Notes: generated by a model from the sequence alone, not told the origin. DNA of 64,000 nt from an uncultured Romboutsia sp. (GCA_937880075.1 CALFLM010000080.1:1-64000), one strand, 5' to 3'. Numbered from the stretch's first letter, positions 18,001-26,501 are shown. Numbers and translations are program-made.

Positions 18001-19311
18001 ACTGATTTAAGTAAGTTAGATGTTGGTACACATAAAATAACATACTCAGTAACAGATAGTGATGGAAATATAACTGAAGAAGAAAGAACAGTAGTAGTAA
18101 AAGAGAAAGTATTATCAAATGGTCCAGAGATACATGGAGCAAATGACATAACACTTAAAATTAGCCAAGTAGATGAGTTTAATAAAAATCACAAGCTAAC
18201 AGGTGTAACAGTTGTTGATGATATAGAGACAGGATTAGTACCAAAAGTAAGTGGTGATGCAGGTAAGCCAGCACCTGGTAAAAATGAAGTTTACAAATTA
18301 ACATATACAGTAGAAGATAAAGATGGAAATAAAACAGAATTGGTAAGAAATGTAACAGTAACAAACCAATTACCTACAATATCAGGATTAAGTGATATAG
18401 CTATAACTGAAGGAGATAATATAGACCTTAAATCAGGTGTAATTGCACATGACTATGAAGATGGAGATATAACTAAAGATTTAGTTTGTCTAACTGATTT
18501 AAAGTCCTTAACAGTTGGTGAAAATACAGTTTACTATTCTGTAAAAGATGCAGATGGAAATATAACTAAAGCGAATAGAAAAGTTGTTGTATTAGAAAAA
18601 GTAGAACAACAACCAGATGTACCAGGAGTTCCAGAAAAGCCGGAAACACCAGACACTAAACCAGAAGAACCGGAGAAACCACAACAACCAGAAACACCAG
18701 ATACTAAACCAGAAGATGATATAATAGAAAACTTACCTCAAATTGAAGGAATAGAATTTGGACAAGGTAGTGCAACTATAGAAAATCCATTGTCTGTAAA
18801 AGTAGACACTATAGATGGATTAAAAGAATTATTAAATCTTACAGAAAAATCAAACTTTACTGTATCTAGTGTTGAAGAAGTAAAAGAAGATGGCAATTTC
18901 TTAGTATACTTACTAAAAATAACTAAAAAGTCTATTACAAGAGCAGAAGAAGCGTATTTTATAGAAGCAAAAGTTGCTAAAGATAATAAAGAAGTAATAA
19001 AACATTTAGAAAGTATTGTAGATAAAGATAACACAAATAACGAAAATAATACTACAGGAGAAAATAAACCAAATAATAATATTCCTAATAACAATGAAAA
19101 CTCTTCGTCTAATAATACTGCTAATAATAATAGCAACTCTTCATCTAACAATAACAATAATAATAATAATTTAGATAATAGCTCTAACCAAGCCAATAAA
19201 GAAGAAAATCCTAAAACTTATGATAGTGGAATAGGATCATATATATTAAGTGGAATAGGATCAATAGGATTATTATCAATATTAAATAATAAAAAGAAAA
19301 GAAAAAAATAA
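15100..19311 (+). CDS. Large wall-anchored surface protein with beta-helix and Ig-like repeats
   Basis: Predicted adhesin of 1403 residues. A signal peptide (about 1-28, cleavage after VYA) leads into a pectate-lyase-like segment (NAGDGSADRPYQNIRTAL) and a beta-helical region to about residue 450. From about 677 to 1166 there are three tandem units of ~164 residues, each made of two Ig-like domains of the SVTDSDGN type; units 2 and 3 are nearly identical at DNA level (period 492 bases from 17623). Then follow a Pro-rich PETPDTKPE stretch (about 1170-1207), a further domain, an Asn/Ser-rich spacer and a sorting signal: NPKTYDSG (from 1370), a hydrophobic helix and KKKRKK. NPKTY departs from LPXTG/NPXTG in its fifth residue. 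Confidence 0.85.
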   Translation: MNKKLASLVLSGLIVLNSTACLETVYANNNNQQKELIKNEDTKTTKVVYLQNGEGDRNAGDGSADRPYQNIRTALKNIKDGETLKLVGTVLYTEYDKDSAGAALPLIIDKNITIEGDGKSGLYLRAPIELGANVTFKNIRLEMVPEVSLGRILGQVIPRSATIFVAGHELTLDNVNTRIGTSASQYNDRPYISGGAYKNKDVYKKDVNTRAKSIINIKNPNSETKFSGIYAGDYYKDRDLDVEINIDGNVVSDNKIYTGEHNHKLNGDVVVNLGAKSNITEFDKTNHNGNIDVKLNKDAYIVNFDAKDIRNLTLEENSRIILASDAKFNVDNVVLKNDATIDFRDMTNNAPTVKGNFEGETNVDSSRKGGTIFLNNNQTLDVKGALSGTTRLNNRGIEPVHRFADNHVYVKTNLSSKGTLSIADSMFDNYKLNAVEHSNRINWTTNRQKEGFADFKWVGENSRIIPSGGNTTFGQGEFEIEFINDEGVVYTPEVDDLYADFEYTLIKLDENGNEDEVIHIDEVDGEGTDNDGNVEFYLGGDGANTDIIVWLNDINKLKNDKMILKVTHKKTQKSIEKNIYLVKDGKQLTGDVNISGSPIEGRTISADVSNLPKDIEDVKYKWYIKDQSGNYELIQDEVDKNLVLKDEYVGKTIKVEVEAMNYLDKVSSNEVVVKSKNVAPVIEGIKPIEIKASEVDKFNKDGKLKGITAKDSNNNIIDNIDVNGEVIKPEAGTNKTFQIKYSVTDNDGNTTEEIRNVTVTNQKPTISGLTDIVITKGENYNVQTGVTAEDYEDKTITNIVYPNDDLTKLAVGLHKIKYSVTDSDGNTTEEERTVVVNNKTSSNGPKIHGANDITLKVSQVDEFNKNHMLTGVTASDDIDTKVNVSVSGKVGKPLGGTNEIYELTYTAIDSDLNKTVVKRNVTVTNQKPTISGLTELNITKGETADIRVGVSAKDHEDGAIVNVVYPTTDLSKLDVGTHKITYSVTDSDGNITEEERTVVVKEKVLSNGPEIHGANDITLKISQVDEFNKNHKLTGVTVVDDIETGLVPKVSGDAGKPAPGKNEVYKLTYTVEDKDGNKTELVRNVTVTNQLPTISGLSDIAITEGDNIDLKSGVIAHDYEDGDITKDLVCLTDLKSLTVGENTVYYSVKDADGNITKANRKVVVLEKVEQQPDVPGVPEKPETPDTKPEEPEKPQQPETPDTKPEDDIIENLPQIEGIEFGQGSATIENPLSVKVDTIDGLKELLNLTEKSNFTVSSVEEVKEDGNFLVYLLKITKKSITRAEEAYFIEAKVAKDNKEVIKHLESIVDKDNTNNENNTTGENKPNNNIPNNNENSSSNNTANNNSNSSSNNNNNNNNLDNSSNQANKEENPKTYDSGIGSYILSGIGSIGLLSILNNKKKRKK
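17128..18600 (+). repeat. Three tandem ~490-base repeats within the adhesin gene
   Basis: Units begin near 17128, 17623 and 18115. The second and third share long near-identical stretches (for example GAGCAAATGACATAACACTT in both), while the first is more diverged. Such repeats can expand or contract by recombination and may be misassembled. Confidence 0.8.
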
Positions 19312-19323
19312 TATAATATAAAT

Positions 19324-19376
19324 AAAAAACTGTGTTTTATAGCAAGATATTGAATTTTGCTAAGACACAGTTTTTT
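19324..19376 (+). terminator. Terminator after the adhesin gene
   Basis: Arms 19324-19339 and 19361-19376 pair over 16 positions (AAAAAACTGTGT with ACACAGTTTTTT at the base), extended by an inner TAGCAA/TTTGCTA stem. A T run closes the structure. Confidence 0.85.
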
Positions 19377-19469
19377 ACTTTATAAAGTTTTTATACATAA
19401 ATTTAATTAAAGAAAAATGAAATATTACCGTATAAATTAGTATTATAAGAATTACGTGGGGTGATAATA

Positions 19470-20132
19470 GTGACTAATAGTATATACGGCATGAGTAATT
19501 TAGCATCAATGTCATCATTAACAGGTGGATGTAGTTGTAATTCATCATCAAGTGGAGACGCTTTTGACATATTACTTGTAAGTCTTCTAAAGGCTGTATC
19601 AGAAGTAAATAAAAATAACAATGATAATAGTTATAAGCTGAAAAATACTTTAAATAGTATTGAAAATAGTTTAGAAACTTTAAATAGTACTCAAAATACA
19701 AATAGAGTTGAAAGTTCAAATAAAGATAAGAGCGTGAATGAAAGAATAGATAATGCTATAAGTATATCATCTAAAAAATATGGCGTAGATGAAAACTTAA
19801 TAAGAGCAATTATAAAGGTTGAATCAAACTTTGATCCAAATGTTGTATCTAAGGCAGGGGCAAAAGGATTAATGCAACTTATGCCTGAAAACTGTAAAGA
19901 TCTTGGTATAACTGATCCATTTAATATTGAACAAAATATAGATGGGGGAACAAGACATATAAAAGAATACTTAGATAAGTACAACGGGGATGTAGAAATG
20001 GCTCTTATGGCATATAATGGAGGGCCAACTAGAATGGCAAAAAGAGGTGTAAAATCAATCAATGATATTTACAAAATGCCTAAGGAAACTCAAAATTACG
20101 TGCCAAAAGTTATGAAATATTATAAGGGATAG
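19470..20132 (+). CDS. Lytic transglycosylase (SLT domain) without a signal peptide
   Basis: Cleaves glycan strands of peptidoglycan, probably to let the flagellar rod pass. The C-terminal SLT/goose-lysozyme domain (about residues 92-220) has the catalytic Glu118 in IKVESNFDP, then AGAKGLMQLMP and MAYNGGP motifs. The N-terminal ~80 residues lack a signal peptide and carry GGCSCNSSSSGD, resembling the N-terminus of the NlpC/P60 protein at 14189. I use the GTG at 19470 because GTGGGGTG lies 6 bases upstream. It starts the late flagellar run, where C. difficile also has a transglycosylase gene as I recall. Export by the flagellar type III apparatus is inferred. Confidence 0.85.
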   Translation: MTNSIYGMSNLASMSSLTGGCSCNSSSSGDAFDILLVSLLKAVSEVNKNNNDNSYKLKNTLNSIENSLETLNSTQNTNRVESSNKDKSVNERIDNAISISSKKYGVDENLIRAIIKVESNFDPNVVSKAGAKGLMQLMPENCKDLGITDPFNIEQNIDGGTRHIKEYLDKYNGDVEMALMAYNGGPTRMAKRGVKSINDIYKMPKETQNYVPKVMKYYKG

Positions 20133-20168
20133 ATATATATCATATAACTACAAGTAAAGGAGAGTCAA

Positions 20169-20591
20169 ATGAAAGTAGGAAGCATAAGCCATAATAGAAA
20201 TTTAAGTGTAGAAAGCAAAGGTAGCAAAGAAAAAGCAAACTTTAGCGATAGTTTTAACTTAGCTCGTAGAGCAAAAACAAAAGAAGAATTAGAATTACAA
20301 ATGATGGAAATAAAAAAAACTGGAGAAAAACTAGTTGCAACAAAGTGTTATGGAGATGTTATACAATATAAAAAATTAATAAAGGACTATCTTAAATCTG
20401 TAGTTGATTATATATATGATATAAATAAAAATACAAGTTTTTGGGATAGAAATTATTTTACAACAGTAAATACTATAAATGAAAAGTTGGAGAATATGAC
20501 TAGAGAATTAATTTATGAAGAACAAAGTAATATAAATATAGCATCTCAAATAGATGAAATAAACGGATTATTATTAGATATTTACATGTAA
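20169..20591 (+). CDS. YaaR-family (DUF327) protein
   Basis: Small cytoplasmic helical protein of 140 residues with the DUF327/YaaR pattern: a conserved AKTKEELELQMMEI helix, KCYGDVIQYKKLIKDYL and a C-terminal ...IDEINGLLLDIYM. Its biochemical role is not known. In clostridia of this group it sits in the flagellar late operon, as here, 36 bases after the transglycosylase and 11 bases before a fliN-like gene. AAAGGAGAG precedes the ATG. Confidence 0.75.
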   Translation: MKVGSISHNRNLSVESKGSKEKANFSDSFNLARRAKTKEELELQMMEIKKTGEKLVATKCYGDVIQYKKLIKDYLKSVVDYIYDINKNTSFWDRNYFTTVNTINEKLENMTRELIYEEQSNINIASQIDEINGLLLDIYM

Positions 20592-20602
20592 GGGAGGATA
20601 AT

Positions 20603-20923
20603 ATGGAAAATTTAACAAAAACTGATGAAATTTACGAAGTAAAGTTTGAGCAGTTAGTAGAAACTGAAAAACAACCGTTAAGTGCTGTAAATGATATAAT
20701 GGAAGGATTGATGGAAGTATCTGTATCTATGGGATCTACTAAAGAGAAGATAGGTAAAATAGTTAATTACAAAGTAGGAGATATCATAGTATTAGATAAG
20801 GCTGTAGAAGAAGCATTAGATATTAGTGTAAATGGTAAATTAATTGCAAGTGGAGAAAGTATGATAATAGATAACAAACTAGCAATAAGATTATCTAATG
20901 TAAAAACAGAAGAAGAAAATTAA
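20603..20923 (+). CDS. FliN-like SpoA-domain switch protein
   Basis: Short protein (106 residues) consisting mainly of one SpoA (FliN/FliM C-terminal) domain at about residues 30-100, with the family pattern ..VSMGSTKEKIGKIVNYKVGDIIVLD.. and ..GKLIASGESMIIDNKLAIRLSNV. FliN domains form the bottom of the flagellar C-ring and help set rotation direction. No FliM is in the window. Similar clostridia carry a second FliN with FliM downstream of the early operon, so this copy may have a specialised role. AGGGAGGA is 7 bases before the ATG. Confidence 0.85.
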   Translation: MENLTKTDEIYEVKFEQLVETEKQPLSAVNDIMEGLMEVSVSMGSTKEKIGKIVNYKVGDIIVLDKAVEEALDISVNGKLIASGESMIIDNKLAIRLSNVKTEEEN

Positions 20924-20959
20924 GGTCATTCAATTATAAAGGTATAAAGGAGGCTTGTT

Positions 20960-21232
20960 ATGAATATAGCTTCGGTTAAATTTAAAGGAATAGAAAGCAA
21001 TATATATACAAAAAACAATCAACAAATGCAATCAATTACAAAAGTTAATAATAAAGATACTGTTGAAATATCTGATTTAGGAAAGTACTTAAATCAAATT
21101 AATAGTAGTGAAGATAGTGATAGATTAGAAAAAATAAATGAAATAAAAAGAAAAATAGAAAATAATACTTATAGAATCGACTCTAATGAACTAGCTAAAA
21201 AAATAATAGAATGCACTAAGGGGGAGATTTAA
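20960..21232 (+). CDS. flgM: Anti-sigma-28 factor FlgM
   Basis: Binds and holds sigma-28 (FliA, encoded at 63239) until the hook-basal body is complete, when FlgM is exported. At 90 residues it has the usual FlgM build: a disordered N-terminus and C-terminal helices with DTVEISDLGKYL and a KIxEIKRKIENNTYRID segment followed by ELAKKIIE. AAAGGAGG stands 8 bases before the ATG. It overlaps nothing and runs directly into flgN, whose TTG follows the stop codon immediately. Confidence 0.9.
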   Translation: MNIASVKFKGIESNIYTKNNQQMQSITKVNNKDTVEISDLGKYLNQINSSEDSDRLEKINEIKRKIENNTYRIDSNELAKKIIECTKGEI

Positions 21233-21646
21233 TTGAATCCTGAGATTAAAGTAATAATATATGAAGAAAAAAATATTTTAAAAAACTTATTAAGTTTATT
21301 AGATGAACAACATGACTGCATAATAAACAAAGACATAATTCAAATGGATAAAATAGCAGGTAAATTAGATGCTACTTCTAAAGAATTAGCTAAAATTGAA
21401 ATACAAAGAAGAAACATCATGGGAAGTGAAGCTAGTATGAAAGACACTATTTCACTTTGTGATGATGAAAATATAAAGAGTGCATATGAAGAAATAGTAA
21501 GTACATTAAAAATGGTACAACTTCAAAAAGAAGCAAATGATACCTTAATAAAGCAAAGACTATTCTTTACAAAAAAAATGATAAACTTTATAAAACCTAG
21601 CAAGGATGTAGGTGTTTATAATGCATATGGAAAAGTAGGTAAGTAA
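21233..21646 (+). CDS. flgN: Flagellar chaperone FlgN
   Basis: Export chaperone for the hook-associated proteins FlgK and FlgL, whose genes come next. The 137-residue all-helical sequence has the FlgN pattern of a long N-terminal helix (ILKNLLSLLDEQHDCIINKD) and a second helix with AKELAKIE-like heptads. The start is a TTG immediately after the flgM stop codon, with GGGGGAG about 7 bases upstream inside flgM, so translation is probably coupled. Confidence 0.85.
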   Translation: MNPEIKVIIYEEKNILKNLLSLLDEQHDCIINKDIIQMDKIAGKLDATSKELAKIEIQRRNIMGSEASMKDTISLCDDENIKSAYEEIVSTLKMVQLQKEANDTLIKQRLFFTKKMINFIKPSKDVGVYNAYGKVGK

Positions 21647-21664
21647 GAAACTTGGAGGGAATTT

Positions 21665-23005
21665 ATGGCAGGATTAATAGGTAATTTACATTCAGCAGCA
21701 AGTGGTATGAGCGTAAGCCAAAAATCTATACAAACAACATCACATAATATAAATAATATAAATACACCAGGATACTCTAGACAAAGGGTAGAACAAAAGG
21801 CAAAAAGTGCATACAGTAACCCTGGATATAATAGTAGTATGGGACCAGGACAATTAGGTACAGGTGTAGAAGCTACTGATGTTATAAGAATAAGAAATAC
21901 ATTCTATGATTTTCAATATAGAAGTGAATCCCATAACTATGGAGAAACAAGTATAAAATATCAACACTATACAAATATGGAAAAAATATTTAATGAACCT
22001 TCGGATGCATCAATATCAGCTTCTATAAGTAATTTCTTTTCTAGTTGGCAAGAACTTTCTAAAAATCCAAAGGATTCAGGAGCTAAAGATATAGTAATAC
22101 AAAATAGTAAATATCTAGCAAATAATATAAGCAACATAAAAGAAAAACTAGAAAAATTAAGTGATCAGGCTGATAAAAAGTTAAAAGATGATGTATCAGA
22201 AATAAATGATATGCTTAAGAGATTAAAAGAATTAGATAAGCAAATAAAATTAGTTGACGGTAGTGGAAAAACTCCAAATGATTTAATGGATGAAAGAGAT
22301 AAAATTATAGATGATTTAAGTTATAAGGTAGATATTAATAATCCAGAGGTACAAGAAGCACTTAAAACTGGAGAATTAAAAATAAATAAAGTAGCAACTG
22401 GTGGGTTATCTTTAACAGATGCAAATGGAAAAAAGATAAATTCTCCATCAGGTGAAATACAAGGCTCTATGGATATGATATCTAAAGTAGGTGAGTATAC
22501 CACTAAAATTAAAGAATTAGCTCAAGGTGTAGCTAAAGGTGTTAATAATATACTTAATGGAAGAGATATAAATGCTAACACAAATACACCAACAGATAAA
22601 GATTTATTTATAATAGACACTGCTGGTAACCCTATTATAAAAGTAAATGATAAAATAGTAGAAAATCCAAAAGCGTGGGATATAACTACGGACATTGCTT
22701 CTAAGCTATATAAGTTAAAAGATCAAAAATTCACTATAGGGAAAGAAGAAACAACTATAGATAAATTTTATAATGGAATAATACAAAAATTAGGTAATGA
22801 AACTCAAGAAGTAATAAGAAATGAAAAAAATCAAAGTAAAGTACTAAAAGAAATAGACAACCTAAGACTTAATGTATCTGGAGTATCTATTGATGAGGAA
22901 ATGGTAAATTTAATACAATTTCAACATTCATACAATGCAAGTGCTAAGGTAATATCAACAATTGATTCTTTATTAGATGTTGTTGTAAATGGTCTAGTTA
23001 GGTAA
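21665..23005 (+). CDS. flgK: Hook-associated protein 1 FlgK
   Basis: Forms the first hook-filament junction ring. It has the flagellar rod/hook N-terminal domain (ASGMSVSQKSIQTTSHNINNINTPGYSRQ..., residues about 10-45) and the matching C-terminal D0 helix (VSIDEEMVNLIQFQHSYNAS). These two helices coil together in the assembled protein, and a variable middle domain lies between them. The 446 residues are on the short side for FlgK. It is exported by the flagellar apparatus with FlgN as chaperone. GGAGGG precedes the ATG. Confidence 0.93.
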   Translation: MAGLIGNLHSAASGMSVSQKSIQTTSHNINNINTPGYSRQRVEQKAKSAYSNPGYNSSMGPGQLGTGVEATDVIRIRNTFYDFQYRSESHNYGETSIKYQHYTNMEKIFNEPSDASISASISNFFSSWQELSKNPKDSGAKDIVIQNSKYLANNISNIKEKLEKLSDQADKKLKDDVSEINDMLKRLKELDKQIKLVDGSGKTPNDLMDERDKIIDDLSYKVDINNPEVQEALKTGELKINKVATGGLSLTDANGKKINSPSGEIQGSMDMISKVGEYTTKIKELAQGVAKGVNNILNGRDINANTNTPTDKDLFIIDTAGNPIIKVNDKIVENPKAWDITTDIASKLYKLKDQKFTIGKEETTIDKFYNGIIQKLGNETQEVIRNEKNQSKVLKEIDNLRLNVSGVSIDEEMVNLIQFQHSYNASAKVISTIDSLLDVVVNGLVR

Positions 23006-23019
23006 TTAGGAGGGAAAAT

Positions 23020-23976
23020 ATGAGAGTAACAAATACAGCTATGGTGAGAAGTCATTTATATGATACTCAACAAAACTTATCTAGAATGAACAAGATAAAT
23101 GAACAAATTAACTCTGGAAAAGTAGTAAATAGAATTTCTGATGATCCGCATAAAGCTATAAAAATAATGAATATGAATAATGAGATTAAATATACTGAAA
23201 AATATAATTATAATATAGATGAAACTGTTGGATGGATGAATAATACAGATGCTTCTTTAGAGAATTTTGGAAATTTATTTAAAGATATAAAAGATAATAT
23301 CATAAAAGTGGGTAATGGAACTTACTCAAAAGAAGAAATAAAGGCAATAAATGCAGAAATGAATGAAAAGATAAAAGAGATAGCTGATGTACTTAATACA
23401 ACTCATGGTGGGAAGTATATGTTTGGTGGAAGTAATGTAGAGGAAGCTCCTATTAATTTAATTGAAAATGCAGATGGTACGGTTACATTAGAAATTAATA
23501 AAAACTCAAATACAGATGATTTAAAAGCTGATATAGCAGATGGTACAAGTATTGATTATAATGTATCTGTTGGAGAAATATTTAATGTAAAAGATGAAAA
23601 TGGAAAAACTGTAAACTTATTAGATGAAGTAAATAAGGTTTCAAAACTTATGAATGATATAGCTAATGGTGATGAACAAACTTCTGCAAATGCAAGAAAA
23701 GAGCTACTTGGCGATGTAAAAGACAATATTGATAAATTGTACAATCATGCACTTGATGAAAGAACTTCTCTTGGAGTTAGAGTAAGCACTGCGGAAAAAA
23801 TAAAAGAATTAAATGATGAAAATATACTTAATATGAAAAGTGTACTTTCTTTAGACCAAGATGTTGATCATGTTGAAAAATTTATAGAGTTAAAGTCAGC
23901 AGAGCTTGTTTATCAAGCATCAATACAAGTTGGAACTAAGTTAATACAACCTACAATACTAGATTATATGAGATAA
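23020..23976 (+). CDS. flgL: Hook-associated protein 3 FlgL
   Basis: Second junction protein between hook and filament. The flagellin-like N-terminal helix (MVRSHLYDTQQNLSRMNKINEQINSGK, with the RISDDP motif) and the C-terminal helix define it; the middle domain contains HGGKYMFGG, a hallmark of FlgL. Its 318 residues are typical. It lies 14 bases after flgK with TTAGGAGGG as ribosome site. Confidence 0.93.
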   Translation: MRVTNTAMVRSHLYDTQQNLSRMNKINEQINSGKVVNRISDDPHKAIKIMNMNNEIKYTEKYNYNIDETVGWMNNTDASLENFGNLFKDIKDNIIKVGNGTYSKEEIKAINAEMNEKIKEIADVLNTTHGGKYMFGGSNVEEAPINLIENADGTVTLEINKNSNTDDLKADIADGTSIDYNVSVGEIFNVKDENGKTVNLLDEVNKVSKLMNDIANGDEQTSANARKELLGDVKDNIDKLYNHALDERTSLGVRVSTAEKIKELNDENILNMKSVLSLDQDVDHVEKFIELKSAELVYQASIQVGTKLIQPTILDYMR

Positions 23977-23989
23977 TCGGGAGGTTTAT

Positions 23990-24361
23990 ATGGATATATT
24001 ATTTGAAAAAGGTATACCTGGTTTTGAGTCTTACAAACATTTTACTATAAATAAAGTTGAAGAAAATGAAAAATTTTATATGATAAATTCAAAGGAAGAT
24101 TCAAATATAGGTTTTGTTTCTGTATCTCCATTTGAAATTAAGAATAATTATGAAATAGACTTAAATGATGAGTTTACTAAAGTATTAAATATTGAAAGTC
24201 CAGAAGATGTATTAGTATTATGCTTAATAACGTTAGGAAAAACATTAAAGGAAAGTACAGTAAACTTAAAAGCACCTATAATAATAAATATAAAAAATAA
24301 TAAAGGTAAGCAATTAATATTACAAGATGATAAATATAAAATAAAAGAACCTTTAGAATAG
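23990..24361 (+). CDS. fliW: Flagellar assembly factor FliW
   Basis: Small beta-rich protein (123 residues) that binds flagellin, and when free binds and blocks CsrA. This couples flagellin secretion to flagellin translation. The family signature [16 protein letters not shown] is near the N-terminus. csrA follows 11 bases downstream, the same pair order as in Bacillus and C. difficile. Confidence 0.93.
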   Translation: MDILFEKGIPGFESYKHFTINKVEENEKFYMINSKEDSNIGFVSVSPFEIKNNYEIDLNDEFTKVLNIESPEDVLVLCLITLGKTLKESTVNLKAPIIINIKNNKGKQLILQDDKYKIKEPLE

Positions 24362-24372
24362 GGCGTGAAAAT

Positions 24373-24585
24373 ATGCTAGTAATTTCAAGAAAAAAAGGAG
24401 AATCTTTATTAATAGGAGATGATATAGAAATAACTATAGAAAAAATAGACTCTTCTAGTGTTAAAATATCAATAGATGCTCCTAAAGAAAAAATTATACT
24501 TAGAAAAGAAGTATACGAAAATATACAAAAAGAGAATTCAAAAGCTATAACAAAATCAAGTGATATTTTAAAAGTTTTAAGATAG
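24373..24585 (+). CDS. csrA: Translational regulator CsrA
   Basis: RNA-binding dimer that represses translation by binding GGA motifs near ribosome sites. In Gram-positive bacteria its main target is the flagellin leader. The 70 residues begin [20 protein letters not shown] and include the conserved [10 protein letters not shown] and LRKEVYENI segments. The flagellin leader at about 26848-26935 has GGA in its ribosome site AAGGAGAG and another upstream (ACAAGGATG), which fits CsrA control but is not proof. Confidence 0.95.
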   Translation: MLVISRKKGESLLIGDDIEITIEKIDSSSVKISIDAPKEKIILRKEVYENIQKENSKAITKSSDILKVLR

Positions 24586-24593
24586 GAGGAAAT

Positions 24594-24974
24594 ATGTATA
24601 CATCCAATCCGTACAATGTGTATAAACAAAATTCTGTAAATTTAGCATCAAGTAAACAACTTTTATTGATGCTGTTAGACGGAGCTGTAAAATATACAAA
24701 AATAGCTAGATTAGCTATTTTAGAAAAAGATATACCAAGAGCACATAAAGAATTAATAAGAGTTCAAGATATATTTTTAGAACTTATGATAACTATGGAT
24801 AAAAATACAAAATATATGGAAGATTTATATAATCTATATGAATTTATAAAAAATGAACTTGTAAAAGCAAATATGAAAAAAGACATTAAAATAATAGATG
24901 AAGTACTTCCTATAATAGAAGAAGTAAGAGATATGTGGTATGAAGTTGACAAAAAAATAAAAACTGGTGTATAG
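24594..24974 (+). CDS. fliS: Flagellin chaperone FliS
   Basis: Binds the C-terminus of flagellin in the cytoplasm and delivers it to the export gate. The 126-residue helical protein has the FliS start NPYNVYKQNSVNLAS and the LLMLLDGAVKYTKIA helix. Only one fliS is present between csrA and fliD, while the C. difficile locus as I recall it has two. Confidence 0.92.
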   Translation: MYTSNPYNVYKQNSVNLASSKQLLLMLLDGAVKYTKIARLAILEKDIPRAHKELIRVQDIFLELMITMDKNTKYMEDLYNLYEFIKNELVKANMKKDIKIIDEVLPIIEEVRDMWYEVDKKIKTGV

Positions 24975-24986
24975 GGGTGAAAGTAT

Positions 24987-26480
24987 ATGTCAAGTGTAAG
25001 TGGAATAAGACTACCAGGTCTTGCAACAGGTATGGATACAGAGACTATGGTAAAGGAAATGCTTACTGGAGAGCAAAATAAAGTAGATAAGGCAAAACAA
25101 AAAGAACAAATTATAAATTGGCAACAAGAAACATATAGAGAAATGATTTCTGATATAAAAGGATTTAATGATAAATATTTTTCATTAACATCTAAGGACT
25201 CGATAATAAATAGTAGTGCTTGGAATACACTAACTGTTACTAGTTCAAATTCTAGTGTAATAACAGCTACAGGTAATGCAGGTGCCAATAAAGTCGATTA
25301 TAAGTTTGAAGTTAAAAAGCTAGCAGAACCTGCAAGGGTAACTTCATCTAAAGCTGATATAAAAAAAGATAGCAAGTTAATCGAGTTAGGAGCTATAGAA
25401 GGAGATAAATTTAAAATAGCTTTAGGTGAGGACGATAAAGGGAAGGTTATATATTCAGACGTTATAACCATAGATAAGGAAGATACTGTAGAATCTTTAG
25501 TAAGCAAAATAAATAATGCTGCAAAAGGAGAAGTTAAAGCTTCATATAGTGAAATGACAGGCAAGTTTACTATAGAATCAATTAAAACAGGACAAAATAG
25601 TGGCTTTGCTATAACTGATGAAAGTGGAAAGCTATCTGATTCATTAAAATTTTTAGGAATAAATACTAATAAAGCTGTTGGAAGTAATTCTGAAATAATA
25701 GTATCTTCAAAAGATGGGTCATTTTCTAAGACTTTAAATGAAGAATCAAACTCATTTACTATAGATGGTATAAAATACAATGTTCATAGTATAGGAAGTT
25801 CAGAAATAAATTCTAAGCAAGATACAAAACCAGCATTAGATAGAATGAAGACATTTGTAGAAGATTATAATAAGATGATGGACAAAATGTACGATATCTT
25901 AACTCAGAAAGAAAATAGAGATTATCCACCTTTAACTGAAGCTCAAAAAAAGGAAATGGAAAAAGAGGAAATAGAAGCATGGGAAAAAAAGGCTAAGCAA
26001 GGTATCCTTAGAAATGACGCTGAGATGAGAAGGTTTATGGATGATATGCAAAATGCTATATTTGGTGATAAAATATCGGTTCTTGCTGAAATGGGATTAA
26101 CTACTCATGAAGACTACAATAAGAAGGGTCAAATAGCATTAGACGAGGAAAAGTTTACAAAAGCGTTAGAAACTAACTCTGAAAAAGTTTATGAAGTTTT
26201 TGCAAAAGATAAATCAAGTGTTATGGAAAGTATGAAGAACACTGTGAACAAGTATATAGGTGGGTCATCTTCTGTATTTGCAAAAAAAGCTGGATTAGAA
26301 AAAACTGCATCAGCAGTAAATAACTTCTACTCAGAACAATTAAAAAGACAAGCTGAAATTATAAAGAGTTTACAAAGAAAAATGTCTGATAAAGAAAATA
26401 GTTTATATAAGAAATTTGGAGCTCTTGAGTCTAGTATGAATAAATTAAATTCTCAAATGAATTACTTTATGCAAGCGTAA
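24987..26480 (+). CDS. fliD: Filament cap protein FliD
   Basis: Forms the cap at the filament tip under which flagellin subunits fold; it can also be an adhesin. The N-terminus (SVSGIRLPGLATGMDTETMV) is the typical FliD start. The C-terminal FliD domain lies at about residues 270-480 and ends in long helices with the AESKLNS-like QMNYFMQA end. At 497 residues the length is normal. GGGGTG precedes the ATG by 7 bases. Confidence 0.93.
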   Translation: MSSVSGIRLPGLATGMDTETMVKEMLTGEQNKVDKAKQKEQIINWQQETYREMISDIKGFNDKYFSLTSKDSIINSSAWNTLTVTSSNSSVITATGNAGANKVDYKFEVKKLAEPARVTSSKADIKKDSKLIELGAIEGDKFKIALGEDDKGKVIYSDVITIDKEDTVESLVSKINNAAKGEVKASYSEMTGKFTIESIKTGQNSGFAITDESGKLSDSLKFLGINTNKAVGSNSEIIVSSKDGSFSKTLNEESNSFTIDGIKYNVHSIGSSEINSKQDTKPALDRMKTFVEDYNKMMDKMYDILTQKENRDYPPLTEAQKKEMEKEEIEAWEKKAKQGILRNDAEMRRFMDDMQNAIFGDKISVLAEMGLTTHEDYNKKGQIALDEEKFTKALETNSEKVYEVFAKDKSSVMESMKNTVNKYIGGSSSVFAKKAGLEKTASAVNNFYSEQLKRQAEIIKSLQRKMSDKENSLYKKFGALESSMNKLNSQMNYFMQA

Positions 26481-26501
26481 GTATACAGGTGAATAATTAG
26501 T

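Noticed and set aside
18738..19196. 152-codon open frame on the minus strand inside the adhesin gene
   Set aside because: It is Leu/Ser-rich and arises from the Asn/Glu-rich forward coding sequence; no ribosome site or domain supports it.
19030..19200. Microsatellite-like AAT/AAC run in the adhesin gene as a phase-variation tract
   Set aside because: The codons for Asn and Ser are mixed and irregular; it reads as an ordinary Asn-rich spacer, not a simple repeat with slippage potential.
24764..25288. 174-codon minus-strand open frame over fliS and fliD
   Set aside because: It runs antisense to two secure flagellar genes, is hydrophobic low-complexity in translation and has no independent support.
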